Virus record (IMG/VR): IMGVR_UViG_3300035670_012065
Span: 1-64,000 of that record
Source of the DNA: a virus
DNA: 64,000 nt
Strand: one strand, 5' to 3'
The position numbers and the translations under genes were made by a program. This document shows, piece by piece, positions 45,254 to 53,336 of this stretch. Within the stretch, counting starts at the first letter, position 1, and each line of letters begins with the position of its first letter. Under the pieces are notes generated by a model that was not told where the DNA came from, did no database searches, and saw only the letters and a list, made by a program, of their open reading frames with translations.

Positions 45254-45318
45254 AAGTGAAAAATGTGATTCACTTAAGAATGGACGTGCAACGGCACATA
45301 ATTGCGTTCCACGCCCAT
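45254..45318 (-). other. Out-of-frame true N-terminus of PolIII alpha with hairpin: possible translational bypass site or frameshift
   Basis: On the minus strand an AAGGAG site precedes ATG 45318, which opens a 14-codon frame MGVERNYVPLHVHS followed by TAA (45274-45276). NYVPLHVHS is the expected DnaE beginning, with HVH as PHP metal motif I. The matching continuation HFSLLDG lies in another frame starting 11 bases after the Ser codon. A 7-bp stem (AAGTGAA 45275-45269 with TTCACTT 45260-45254, 8-base loop) spans the gap. The codon before the stop is TCT (Ser) and the codon just before the resumed sequence is TCA (Ser). Skipping from one to the other restores the family consensus exactly. A mutation or assembly error is the alternative. 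Confidence 0.6.
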
Positions 45319-45334
45319 ACTTTAAAATCTCCTT

Positions 45335-46378
45335 TCAGGTTGCCCCAGGGGCCTGATAATGGCCTACTGTGTGATTGGGATGTTTGTACATATCCATTGT
45401 AGCATCGATCCCATAAAGTTCAAGATCGTGCTTCACTTGTTCACATTTTGTCATAATGCTATCTTTTTTGCATGTTTGACCGTCTCTATATTCTTGTATT
45501 GGTTCTATGTGTGTGTTTTCGAATGTGGTTTTTCCGAAATGACATAGCTTGCTGCACATCCAGCTCTTATTTAGTTTTGGTCTACGGGTATTCTTAATAA
45601 CTTCAAATTTTCTACGCAACATATCTTCTGTTTCTTGTAAATCACTATCATGAAATACCATAGAAAATGGTCCGCCATCATTAATAAAATATATCGTAAA
45701 AATTACTGTATCTAAATAAGGATATAATTTTTTAACAGCATAATGGTATATTCTTAATTGGGCGTCTTTCTCTAGTTTTTCTTGAGTTTTTTCTTTTCCT
45801 GTTGCCCAATCCAATCTTTTACCGGTTTTATAGTCTACTACCTCAACAGTGGTATCATTAACTTTAGTGATCAAGTCTATAGTACCCTTCATACCCAAAT
45901 AACCATCTACTATTTTTCCATCGATATTATATTCGTATCTAGCCCAAGGCTTGTCTATAATAAAATCGAACTTCTGCTCTGGTTGCAAAATAATGCAATT
46001 CCTAGGATCGAACATCCCATCATTGAATTGTATAGCTTTATAAATCCATCCATAACATTCTTTATAGTCTTTTACGGCCCATGTGTGCTGACTATTGGCT
46101 TCGCTATAGTGTTTATAAACCCTTTCTATTATCACATTTAAATTATAATCATCAACGCTAATATCTCCTAAAATTTCATCATCATGTACAGATGATAAGT
46201 TATCCTGTTTAGCTTTTTTAATAATAGCTAATATCTCTAACACTTTATGAACAATCGTTCCTTTGACAGCCTTAAAACCCGAAGGTCCACGCCAACCAAG
46301 GACATATTCAAAAAAAAATTGTTGTTCGCACATATTATGAGTATTATATGATGAGCTTCTAAAGTATGTTATAATCAT
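45335..46378 (-). CDS. RecB/Cas4-like PD-(D/E)XK nuclease
   Basis: 347 residues. The N-terminus (YFRSSSYNTHNMCEQQFFFEY) is the conserved first helix of the family, followed by KGTIVHKVLE with the His. The nuclease core is GTIDLI (Asp) and TVEVVDYKTGK (Asp, Lys), with QLRIYHYAVKK as the Q-x-x-x-Y helix. Cysteines at MCEQQ, MCSKLCHFG and TCKK are placed as in iron-sulfur members (AddB/Cas4 type). It probably processes DNA ends during replication or recombination. Its 3' end lies 17 bases before the polymerase ATG and overlaps the upstream kinase stop by four bases. Confidence 0.85.
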   Translation of the reverse strand: MIITYFRSSSYNTHNMCEQQFFFEYVLGWRGPSGFKAVKGTIVHKVLEILAIIKKAKQDNLSSVHDDEILGDISVDDYNLNVIIERVYKHYSEANSQHTWAVKDYKECYGWIYKAIQFNDGMFDPRNCIILQPEQKFDFIIDKPWARYEYNIDGKIVDGYLGMKGTIDLITKVNDTTVEVVDYKTGKRLDWATGKEKTQEKLEKDAQLRIYHYAVKKLYPYLDTVIFTIYFINDGGPFSMVFHDSDLQETEDMLRRKFEVIKNTRRPKLNKSWMCSKLCHFGKTTFENTHIEPIQEYRDGQTCKKDSIMTKCEQVKHDLELYGIDATMDMYKHPNHTVGHYQAPGAT

Positions 46379-46980
46379 GATGATTTTTCTATTGGTAATA
46401 TGTTAAAATGTAACATAAGTTTTTTTAATTTTTCATATTGTTCTCTAACCGTCATATGCTCATTATTAATTATTGCATCAAAGTTTTTCCAATCATAACA
46501 ATGAGAGTCTAATATAGATTCACTAATATGGTCAGAATGATATGGATTTCTGTTTAATCTAAATACCAGTCCATTATTATTTTTAATCGCTTCAATCTCA
46601 TTAGGAAAACGACAATCAGAAACTATTACAATTTCGTGATTTGTTTTTTTGATCTTATTGATTAAAGCATTTACCCACACATTTTTATTTAGTTTTCTAA
46701 AGAGATCAGTACCTATTAGTTGCATCAAATCTCTGGCGGACAGCTGTTTATCTTCCCAATAAGCATCGACTAATTCATTTTTACTATGATCTTCACCGTA
46801 ACACTGAGTATACGTTAAATTAAACATATTCATACAAATATCTTCTTTTAAAGGATCAGCAAAATTAAATATTTCAACATCTTTGTAACCATTACTTAAC
46901 AATAAACCCTTTAAAAATTCACTACAAACTGTTTTACCAGCCTGTTTTCTTCCAGAAAAAGCTATAATTTTTGTAAGCAT
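46375..46980 (-). CDS. Deoxynucleoside monophosphate kinase
   Basis: 201 residues from ATG 46980, whose A is the last base of the primase TGA; an in-frame TTG three bases earlier is less likely. P-loop FSGRKQAGKT (about 7-16), FADPLKEDIC, then QLSARDLMQLIGTDLFRKLN and a Walker-B-like IVIVSDCRFPNEIEAI followed by VFRLNRNP fit the phage dNMP kinase family (T4 gp1-like). It phosphorylates dNMPs for dNTP supply. It is located between primase and nuclease in the replication operon, coupled to both. Confidence 0.88.
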   Translation of the reverse strand: MLTKIIAFSGRKQAGKTVCSEFLKGLLLSNGYKDVEIFNFADPLKEDICMNMFNLTYTQCYGEDHSKNELVDAYWEDKQLSARDLMQLIGTDLFRKLNKNVWVNALINKIKKTNHEIVIVSDCRFPNEIEAIKNNNGLVFRLNRNPYHSDHISESILDSHCYDWKNFDAIINNEHMTVREQYEKLKKLMLHFNILPIEKSS

Positions 46981-48146
46981 CAATACTTATCCTTAATTTG
47001 TGGAGATATAATATCTTTCACCTCAGACACACTCATCTCTGCAACATCATTATGGTCGATCTCAATATTAAAGACATTATACGTTTTATAACATTTATCA
47101 AAAATATTTTGTGAAGCTTTTTTGCCAGCCTCGTCATTATCCATTAAAACATAAATACTCATAGCTCCAGATAGATCTATTAATAATTTTTGTTTTTCGT
47201 GTAAAGAGGAACCGAATAAAGCTACGCTATTATGTATACCGCTTTCTTCTAGTCTCCATACATTTCCTGGACTCTCTACTAAAACTATGCTTTTGCTTTT
47301 CTGTATATGATCTTTAGCAAACCATAGATTGTATAGGTGCTCTTGTGTTTTGAATCCTTTATTGTGTTTCCATTTTGAGTATTGCCATTTATAGTCTTCG
47401 TTTGGGCAATTTTCTATAGAATCATGATAGCTTTTACATTTTTCACAAGATTTATACAAACTTCTACCAGAACACCCAACCATATACGAATATGATTCAT
47501 CGTAAACGGGCACAACGGCTCGCCCATACATTTCTTTACCTTGAACTTCGCATTCACCAACATCGTATTTACTTAATATTTCTTTGGTAAAACCTCTATC
47601 TAAAAAATATAGTGATGGTATATTTAGATTTTTAATAATAGTTGATCTAGAAACTTTAGGGATATCTTCTTTACTTTTTAAATCAGATTGAATATTATTG
47701 ACAATATTTACAAAATTATTTTTTTCTATTTCTTTCCTATTAATTTTTACATCTTTTAGATTTTGTTTACTAAATTTAATACTATAATCAACAGCATCCT
47801 CAAAAGATACCATAGGATCTCCAGGACCTGTCCATCCCTGTTGTTTCGATAAACAACCTCTAACAAAACCTATAATAGACCCTTTAAATGTTTCCTCACA
47901 TTGATGAGTTCTACATTTCCAATTACCTCTGTAATTATCCCCCTTATAATATAGATTTAATGCAGAGTTGTTGTCTCCTCCGTGAATGGGACATCTCATA
48001 GCTATCATCCGATCAAATATTCTATAATCGGTAACATTTAAACTGTCCAATAGATTATCGATATCTTCGCACAAATAATCAGACAAAACTTTTAATTGAT
48101 GCTGACTATATGAACGGGATTTCTTGATCGTCATCGTTTTGCTCAT
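46980..48146 (-). CDS. DNA primase with zinc motif and TOPRIM domain
   Basis: 388 residues. A zinc-binding region (about 52-85) has MRCPIHGGDN and WKCRTHQCEETF. The TOPRIM core has SIVLVESPGNVWRLEESG (catalytic Glu) and SIYVLMDNDEAGKKAS (Asp-x-Asp). An additional cysteine set (CEKCKSYHDSIENC) follows a G-R-x-V-x-P-V-Y-D strand in the middle. It makes RNA primers at the phage fork. The gene overlaps the 3' end of the helicase gene by 41 bases, implying coordinated synthesis of the primase-helicase pair as two chains rather than a fusion. Confidence 0.9.
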   Translation of the reverse strand: MSKTMTIKKSRSYSQHQLKVLSDYLCEDIDNLLDSLNVTDYRIFDRMIAMRCPIHGGDNNSALNLYYKGDNYRGNWKCRTHQCEETFKGSIIGFVRGCLSKQQGWTGPGDPMVSFEDAVDYSIKFSKQNLKDVKINRKEIEKNNFVNIVNNIQSDLKSKEDIPKVSRSTIIKNLNIPSLYFLDRGFTKEILSKYDVGECEVQGKEMYGRAVVPVYDESYSYMVGCSGRSLYKSCEKCKSYHDSIENCPNEDYKWQYSKWKHNKGFKTQEHLYNLWFAKDHIQKSKSIVLVESPGNVWRLEESGIHNSVALFGSSLHEKQKLLIDLSGAMSIYVLMDNDEAGKKASQNIFDKCYKTYNVFNIEIDHNDVAEMSVSEVKDIISPQIKDKY

Positions 48147-49572
48147 CGTTAATTATGAATCCTTTATCAGAATTTTTATTGTTACTAACCAATTCTAGTC
48201 TAGTTTTACCTTCTTCAATTTTAGCGCACCAACCCTTCATGTGGCAGTTGATGTAGTCATTATCATCTAGACCGCCACCGTGTCTACTTATTAAAGGAAC
48301 AAGCTTTCTATTTCCATTAGTTGGTCCATCTTCAGCCATTTCTTCGTCACTTTTACGTTTAAAAATAGTGAAGTTGCTACAGAGCCATATTATTCTGTCT
48401 GATCCGCTAGCGGTATCTGTGCTTTCTTTAGTAATACCATCCCTATTCAATTGAATAAATCCTAAAATAGGAACTTTGTATCTAACAGCAAAATTATGTA
48501 GACTGGTCATCATGAAACCAAGAACTTGGTATTCTTTCATATCCTGACTAATACCGGCGCTATCCATAAGTTTGAGATAGTCGTAAATGATAACACAATC
48601 TTTTGCTGTTCCATCTGGGTGTAATCCGACCTCTTTAACAAGCCATCTTCTCATAATCGCTAATTGTTCTTCAAACGGTTTGCCCGCTATGGATTTATAA
48701 TACAACTTTATATCTTTTAATTCTTTTTGAGCATTCTGTAATCTATTGTTTTTATCGGGCGAATCGAAAGCGTGTCCAGTTTCAATGGTATTAATTTCTA
48801 TCTCGGTCATCATAGCTAATAATCTATTTATATGATCTTCTGTACTCATTTCTGTGTCCATATTTAATACAGGAAGCTTTGCATTTTTTGCTATATGCAA
48901 ACCTATGTTATCTGCTAAAAGTGTTTTTCCAGTTTTGGGTCTAGCAGCAATAATACTAACACTTCCTTTTCTTAAGCCACCACCAATAGAATGATCATAA
49001 ACATGAAATCCTGTTGGAACACCAATTTGATCTATAGGATTTTCCTTAATATTATTTATGTAATCATCTATAATATTTGACACACACACAGGATTATTAT
49101 CGGTATCATTAAGCAGTGAAGAGAAGTTGAATACGCTATCTTCTGCGATTCCTATAATTGAGGAAATGGGCTCCTGTCCGCTCACATCTAATAGTTTTTC
49201 TTTCGCACTTTCTAGCTGATCTCTTAATAGCCTAGCGATCTGTAGCTTACGAATTTTGGCCGCAAACTTTCTTACATTCTCTAGGTTAACTGGAAAATCA
49301 ATTATTGCTCTCAAATGTTGAGTTTCGTTCTTTTGAGATAATATATGTGCAAAATTTAATGATTGACTAGTTGATAGTATTGATGCTATATCTATAGATG
49401 GACTATGCTCTTTTTCACAAATTTCTTTGAGCACAGTAAAAATCATAACATTACTATCTACTGTAAATGTTGATGGCTGTAAAATATCGGCAATATCCAG
49501 ATATGCATTTTCACCGTGTTTACATATGCCAGCCAAAACCGCTCTTTCGGCGGCGGGATCACAAAGTATCAT
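48106..49572 (-). CDS. DnaB-like replicative helicase
   Basis: 488 residues. The N-terminal helical domain (AAERAVLAGICKHGENAYLD, through ILSTSQSLNFAHIL) is DnaB-type. The RecA-like motor has Walker A SIIAARPKTGKTLLADNIG (about 203-221), LPVLNMDTEMSTEDHINRLL, Walker B DCVIIYDYLKLMD, and VPILGFIQLNRD. Unlike the RecA and NrdA genes nearby, its P-loop carries no intein, although helicase P-loops are frequent intein sites. It unwinds DNA ahead of the polymerase and partners the adjacent primase. Confidence 0.92.
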   Translation of the reverse strand: MILCDPAAERAVLAGICKHGENAYLDIADILQPSTFTVDSNVMIFTVLKEICEKEHSPSIDIASILSTSQSLNFAHILSQKNETQHLRAIIDFPVNLENVRKFAAKIRKLQIARLLRDQLESAKEKLLDVSGQEPISSIIGIAEDSVFNFSSLLNDTDNNPVCVSNIIDDYINNIKENPIDQIGVPTGFHVYDHSIGGGLRKGSVSIIAARPKTGKTLLADNIGLHIAKNAKLPVLNMDTEMSTEDHINRLLAMMTEIEINTIETGHAFDSPDKNNRLQNAQKELKDIKLYYKSIAGKPFEEQLAIMRRWLVKEVGLHPDGTAKDCVIIYDYLKLMDSAGISQDMKEYQVLGFMMTSLHNFAVRYKVPILGFIQLNRDGITKESTDTASGSDRIIWLCSNFTIFKRKSDEEMAEDGPTNGNRKLVPLISRHGGGLDDNDYINCHMKGWCAKIEEGKTRLELVSNNKNSDKGFIINDEQNDDDQEIPFI

Positions 49573-49575
49573 ATT

Positions 49576-50007
49576 TTATCCAGCTTGAGTTGAACAATTG
49601 TTACACTTATATCGTGAAGGCCCCTCATGTACCAATGAGGGACTAACAGTTTCTTTTTTTCCACATATTCTACAAACGACAGATACCGGCTCGAACTCTC
49701 TTGTTCTAGCCACCGGAGGATGTTTTGCAAGTTTTTTATCCACCTCGCCATCATCTTTATGCATTCTAAATTCGCTCATTTGTTCGAATTTATTGACAGA
49801 GGGTGCCCTAACAGGTCTTTTATTTTTAGTCTTAATTTTTTCATTAAAAAATGATTCATCTATTTGGGTTTGTGTTTCTTTTTTATTTTGTTTTTTTCTT
49901 TTTGATGTCGCTTTGGTTTCTTGATTAGGTTCTGGTAATAAAGATTGTAGCGCAGATATCAAATTTTTTATTTGTTCCGGGTCTTTCAGTAAGTCTTTAG
50001 GATCCAC
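49576..50007 (-). CDS. Small protein with C-terminal zinc knuckle, unknown
   Basis: 143 residues starting at GTG 50007, preceded by an AAGGTGA ribosome site. The middle is Lys/Arg/Thr-rich and probably disordered (ATSKRKKQNKKETQTQ, TKNKRPVRAPSV). The C-terminus has SVVCRICGKKE and YKCNNCSTQ, a four-Cys zinc finger. A basic tail with a zinc finger suggests nucleic-acid binding, maybe at the replisome since it precedes the helicase gene by three bases. The exact role is unknown. Confidence 0.55.
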   Translation of the reverse strand: MDPKDLLKDPEQIKNLISALQSLLPEPNQETKATSKRKKQNKKETQTQIDESFFNEKIKTKNKRPVRAPSVNKFEQMSEFRMHKDDGEVDKKLAKHPPVARTREFEPVSVVCRICGKKETVSPSLVHEGPSRYKCNNCSTQAG

Positions 50008-50488
50008 TTTTCACCTTTGTTTTTTGAATAGATAACATAACATCCGATAAATTTTTTATACTATTGGCTAAATATTGTAATCTATCGCTTCGTTGTTTGG
50101 CATATTTTTTAATACTATTTAATCCACTAGCTTTTTCGTTATGTTTAATAGCTTGTAAAGATTTTTCTATGTATCCGTATCCTTTGTAGTTATTGATTTC
50201 ATCAGCTATAACCTCTTTGATATTTTCTTCCGCCCAATTATATCGTGCTAGTTCTCTATTTAAACTTCTTTGTAGATAAAAAGCAAATTGAGATAATCTA
50301 TATGATATTTGAGCACAATCTTCCGGACTAAGTTTTTCTATTTCATCTCTAGTCATGCTAGTATATTTATTGATTTCTTCATTGTTTATAACATTTTGTG
50401 AGTATTCGGATAAACCAATAGTGTTTTCATACTCATCTAGTATTTTGTCCCAATGTTGAAGTTCTTCTTTAGAGGATTTATGACTCAT
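49997..50488 (-). CDS. Helical protein of unknown function
   Basis: 163 residues, almost entirely helical by pattern: HWDKILDEYENTIGL, TRDEIEKLSPEDCAQISYRL, YLQRSLNRELARYNWAEENI, a YKGYGYIEKSL hinge and QRSDRLQYLANSIKNL. No catalytic motif or cysteine cluster is seen. It may be a DNA-packaging-like or replication-associated accessory protein, but there is no direct evidence. It overlaps both neighbours by about 11 bases and so belongs to the same operon as RecA and helicase. Confidence 0.5.
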   Translation of the reverse strand: MSHKSSKEELQHWDKILDEYENTIGLSEYSQNVINNEEINKYTSMTRDEIEKLSPEDCAQISYRLSQFAFYLQRSLNRELARYNWAEENIKEVIADEINNYKGYGYIEKSLQAIKHNEKASGLNSIKKYAKQRSDRLQYLANSIKNLSDVMLSIQKTKVKSGS

Positions 50489-50888
50489 AACTTATTTTGG
50501 CTTTCCATTGTTCAATGTTTTCATTATATGGTAGTTCTATGTATTTGATATTATTAAGTTCGCACCACTCTTTTTTTTCTTTATCTTTTTTTTGGCTTTT
50601 TAGAAAGCTCATCATATTACCATGATAGTATGGTACAAATTTATAGTGTTGTTCTCCATGAACCTCAACACACCATTTTGGTAGTGGAAGATAAAAATCT
50701 AAATACGCTATTTGTCCTTTCCTTATAGGAACAGTTACTTCTTCTAGAATTTGTAGGGTTGGGTGCAAAGAAGACAGTAGATCTCTGGCCTGTAGATGAT
50801 ACGACGACTTGTTATGTATTCTACCTTTTGCAACATATCCTGTCAAGCTCCAAGCTACGGAGTCTCCATCCAAATTAATAGTGTTCAT
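50478..50888 (-). CDS. Vsr/DUF559-like endonuclease-fold protein
   Basis: 136 residues. The core EVTVPIRKGQIAYLDFYLP (Asp), then KWCVEVHGEQHYKFVPYYH (Glu, His-Gly-Glu-Gln-His) and a final strand NNIKYIELPYNENIEQW match very-short-patch-repair-like nucleases, where a charged D...E-x-x-G-x-x-H set forms the active site. There is no extra DNA-binding module, so it looks less like a homing enzyme than the 32610-33422 product and may be a repair or recombination nuclease. Its start codon overlaps the recA stop region. Confidence 0.6.
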   Translation of the reverse strand: MNTINLDGDSVAWSLTGYVAKGRIHNKSSYHLQARDLLSSLHPTLQILEEVTVPIRKGQIAYLDFYLPLPKWCVEVHGEQHYKFVPYYHGNMMSFLKSQKKDKEKKEWCELNNIKYIELPYNENIEQWKAKISYES

Positions 50889-52930
50889 TATTTTTTAATA
50901 CCCAGTAATGTTTTAACAGAATCCTCCACTTCTTTTGCTATTTCTGGATTTTCCATTAAAAATATTCTGGTTTTTTCAGCGCCTTGAAACTTATGAGAAT
51001 CCTTGCTGGTTTTAATCGTGTACCATGCGCCACCTTTACTTATAACTCCCACGTCAGAAGCCAAATTAACCAGCTCTGTGAGCTTATCTATGCCCTCACC
51101 ATAACGAATAAAACTCTTGGCAACACCACCAGGAGGGCCAAGAGCAGAACAAATAACTTGCCATTCAACCTCTTGACCAATTTGAGTATCGTCGGCCCCC
51201 AAAGACCATGGTTTAGAACTTTTTGCTCTTAATTTAATATCAGTTTGATATGCTATTCCTTGTCCACTTTTTTCCTTAAATTCAGCACCGTATCCTGTTG
51301 GATTACCCATTAAATGAGTAATGCCTATTACAATATTTTTATTAACAGGAATAACATTGCTAACTTTTCTACAAAATTTAGCTAATAACTTAGCACCATC
51401 TGCTCTTTGCATTTTATCCATATCGCTTGTTATCTCTGCTTCTGTACATAAGGCAGAATACGAGTCTATTATTACTATCGATCCTGGAACTTCATTAATA
51501 ATTCTTTCAGCTATTTGTAAATATTCTTCGCCATGTAAAATTTTACCTTGTTGAGAACCTATTATATGAAATCTTGATAGATCAAGTCCTTTGATACCTA
51601 ATAGGTCTCTTTGTTTTAGTCTACCTTCTATGTTTAGGTAGTACACTTCTCTGGGATTTTTAAGATCTCCTTGATAATCTGGTTTTTGTGCTGTTGCTGT
51701 AAAGTCCAGAGATGTAGTAGTGTTATGAGTAATAATAAAATTATTTGTAAGATATAAACCATCTGGATGATCGATTTCTATACAAACAGCTTCTTCTGGT
51801 TTGGTTTTTTTTACTCCAACTATTGTTCTACAAAGATCGGGTTTGGTTCTCTTATGCCCACTTTTCTTTCTTGGTAAACTAAATAATTTATCAATATCAT
51901 TACCATGGATATATAGTCTATATGACGGAAATTTTTTACCATCTTTACCATTATATCCAGTATATCTGTGTTTAATTCTACAGGTATATCCTAGGCTTTC
52001 TACGACTTCTTGAAAATCTCTTGCCAATGTTTTAGATACTGTGGTATATTCAGCTCGTAGTCCAGCATCATTGGATCCGTCTGTGTCCATTAAGCCACTA
52101 ATTAGTTTCCATCTATTACTAATAGACGCATACTTATATTCTTTTGGAATAAATTTAGTGTGTCCATTATGGCCATATAACTTTAGTTTTTTAAGGTCTC
52201 TGGTCAACGTATTTTTAACTAAAGTATCAGAGTCTATTCTACCACTAATACGGTGTTCCTTATAAGAATAACTCTTAAAAGACAGTCCTCGCTTGGCACA
52301 AAAACTTTTCATTTTATCTATAATATATTCATCGGTATTAGAAAAAGATGTAGCCTTTGTAAAACATCCGTCTCCAATTAAACATCCTAAAATATATGGA
52401 TCTATAGCCAGTTTTTTCTTTTGTTGAAAATAAACCGGTTTAGTTACAGGTATTTTCCACTTCCATCTATCGCTATATTTTAGTCCTTCTTTTAGAATTT
52501 CTCCCAGTGTCATTGTAACATAATTAGTTTTTCGATTATTCTTAGAGACTGTCCAGTTATGCTCTAATCCACAATATGTTTTTGAACCATCATTAAATTT
52601 GACTTCATATATATCTTTTATTCCTTGTGGATAAATACCTGTTACTTTCGATACAGATCCGTTAGGATGACATATTGTATCTCCTATTTTTAAGGATCCG
52701 ATCATCGTTGGACCATTGGGTGTATAAACTAAATCGATCAATCGTTGTAATTTCCCACATTTTGGTTGTCCAGTAAAAATAACGAAACTACCCTCCGGTA
52801 TACCGCCACCTAAAACAATATCCAAAGCTGGACTAACTGGTATTGTTAGTATTTTTTTTTCAACCAATGAATTTCCAGATAAGATAATATCATCTCCAAA
52901 ATTTTTAACTATATCTTCTTTAAGACTCAT
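50888..52930 (-). CDS. recA: RecA/UvsX-type recombinase interrupted by an intein
   Basis: 680 residues before splicing, starting at ATG 52930 (an in-frame TTG lies six bases earlier). The N-extein ends in the P-loop FTGQPKCGK. The 343-residue intein follows, then the C-extein begins TTTSLDF, so splicing rebuilds GQPKCGKT. After it come GSIVIIDSYSAL (Walker B), KNIVIGITHLMGNPTGYG and FKEKSGQGIAYQTDIKLR (loop L1/L2 area), then GVISKGGAWYTI at the C-terminal domain. The mature protein is about 337 residues, a normal RecA length. It drives strand exchange; splicing is needed for ATP binding. It overlaps the next upstream gene by 11 bases. Confidence 0.93.
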   Translation of the reverse strand: MSLKEDIVKNFGDDIILSGNSLVEKKILTIPVSPALDIVLGGGIPEGSFVIFTGQPKCGKLQRLIDLVYTPNGPTMIGSLKIGDTICHPNGSVSKVTGIYPQGIKDIYEVKFNDGSKTYCGLEHNWTVSKNNRKTNYVTMTLGEILKEGLKYSDRWKWKIPVTKPVYFQQKKKLAIDPYILGCLIGDGCFTKATSFSNTDEYIIDKMKSFCAKRGLSFKSYSYKEHRISGRIDSDTLVKNTLTRDLKKLKLYGHNGHTKFIPKEYKYASISNRWKLISGLMDTDGSNDAGLRAEYTTVSKTLARDFQEVVESLGYTCRIKHRYTGYNGKDGKKFPSYRLYIHGNDIDKLFSLPRKKSGHKRTKPDLCRTIVGVKKTKPEEAVCIEIDHPDGLYLTNNFIITHNTTTSLDFTATAQKPDYQGDLKNPREVYYLNIEGRLKQRDLLGIKGLDLSRFHIIGSQQGKILHGEEYLQIAERIINEVPGSIVIIDSYSALCTEAEITSDMDKMQRADGAKLLAKFCRKVSNVIPVNKNIVIGITHLMGNPTGYGAEFKEKSGQGIAYQTDIKLRAKSSKPWSLGADDTQIGQEVEWQVICSALGPPGGVAKSFIRYGEGIDKLTELVNLASDVGVISKGGAWYTIKTSKDSHKFQGAEKTRIFLMENPEIAKEVEDSVKTLLGIKK
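51722..52750 (-). mobile_element. Class 3-type LAGLIDADG intein in the RecA P-loop
   Basis: 343 residues between Lys of GQPKCGK and Thr of TTTSLDF. The first residue is Leu, not Cys or Ser. Block A resembles LVYTPNGPTMIGSLKIGD. Block B has GLEHNW. Two LAGLIDADG-type motifs are YILGCLIGDG and LISGLMDTDG. Block F is VCIEIDHPDGLYL and block G is IITHN followed by Thr. The Trp of block B, Cys of block F and Thr before His-Asn form the WCT triplet that defines class 3 inteins, which start splicing from the block F cysteine. The endonuclease domain appears intact. Confidence 0.85.
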
Positions 52931-53336
52931 TATCAATGTCCTCTAGGGTTGAAAGTATATTTTTTGATGATTTGTTTTTTTGATATGTTTTTTGATTTGA
53001 TCGATCTATGTTCTTAGAGTATTCTTTATTTTGTGACTCTAAGATTTTTTGATGATGCTCTATAATAGCTATAAGGAATGGTGCTCGCAACGAATAGGTT
53101 TTTGATGTTTTGTCATCTTGAAGAGCTTTTACAATAGCTATTGGATTATATTTTTTAACAAGCTTATGGGCTGTGGCTATTTGATTTTTATAATACTTTT
53201 CCCATTCTTTTGTTAACCAAAATCTATAATGTAAATCTTTTTTTTCCAGTTTAGCCTTTTTTTCACAGATTAGTTCAACAATATATTGAGCTGGTGATAC
53301 TTCTTTGTTATTCGAATATCTCGAAATGAATTTCAT
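52920..53336 (-). CDS. Unknown helical protein upstream of recA
   Basis: 138 residues. The N-terminal part (VSPAQYIVELICEKKAKLEK, then KDLHYRFWLTKEWEKYYKNQ) and the centre (YNPIAIVKALQD, SLRAPFLIAIIEHHQKILES) look like helical pairs. The C-terminal part is Lys/Ser/Asn-rich and disordered. It ends inside the recA start region, so translation is probably coupled. It may be an accessory of recombination or replication, but no family is recognised. Confidence 0.5.
   Translation of the reverse strand: MKFISRYSNNKEVSPAQYIVELICEKKAKLEKKDLHYRFWLTKEWEKYYKNQIATAHKLVKKYNPIAIVKALQDDKTSKTYSLRAPFLIAIIEHHQKILESQNKEYSKNIDRSNQKTYQKNKSSKNILSTLEDIDNES

Noticed and set aside
45254-45318. Group I or II intron interrupting the polymerase start
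   Set aside because: The extra sequence is only 11 bases, far too short for any self-splicing intron.
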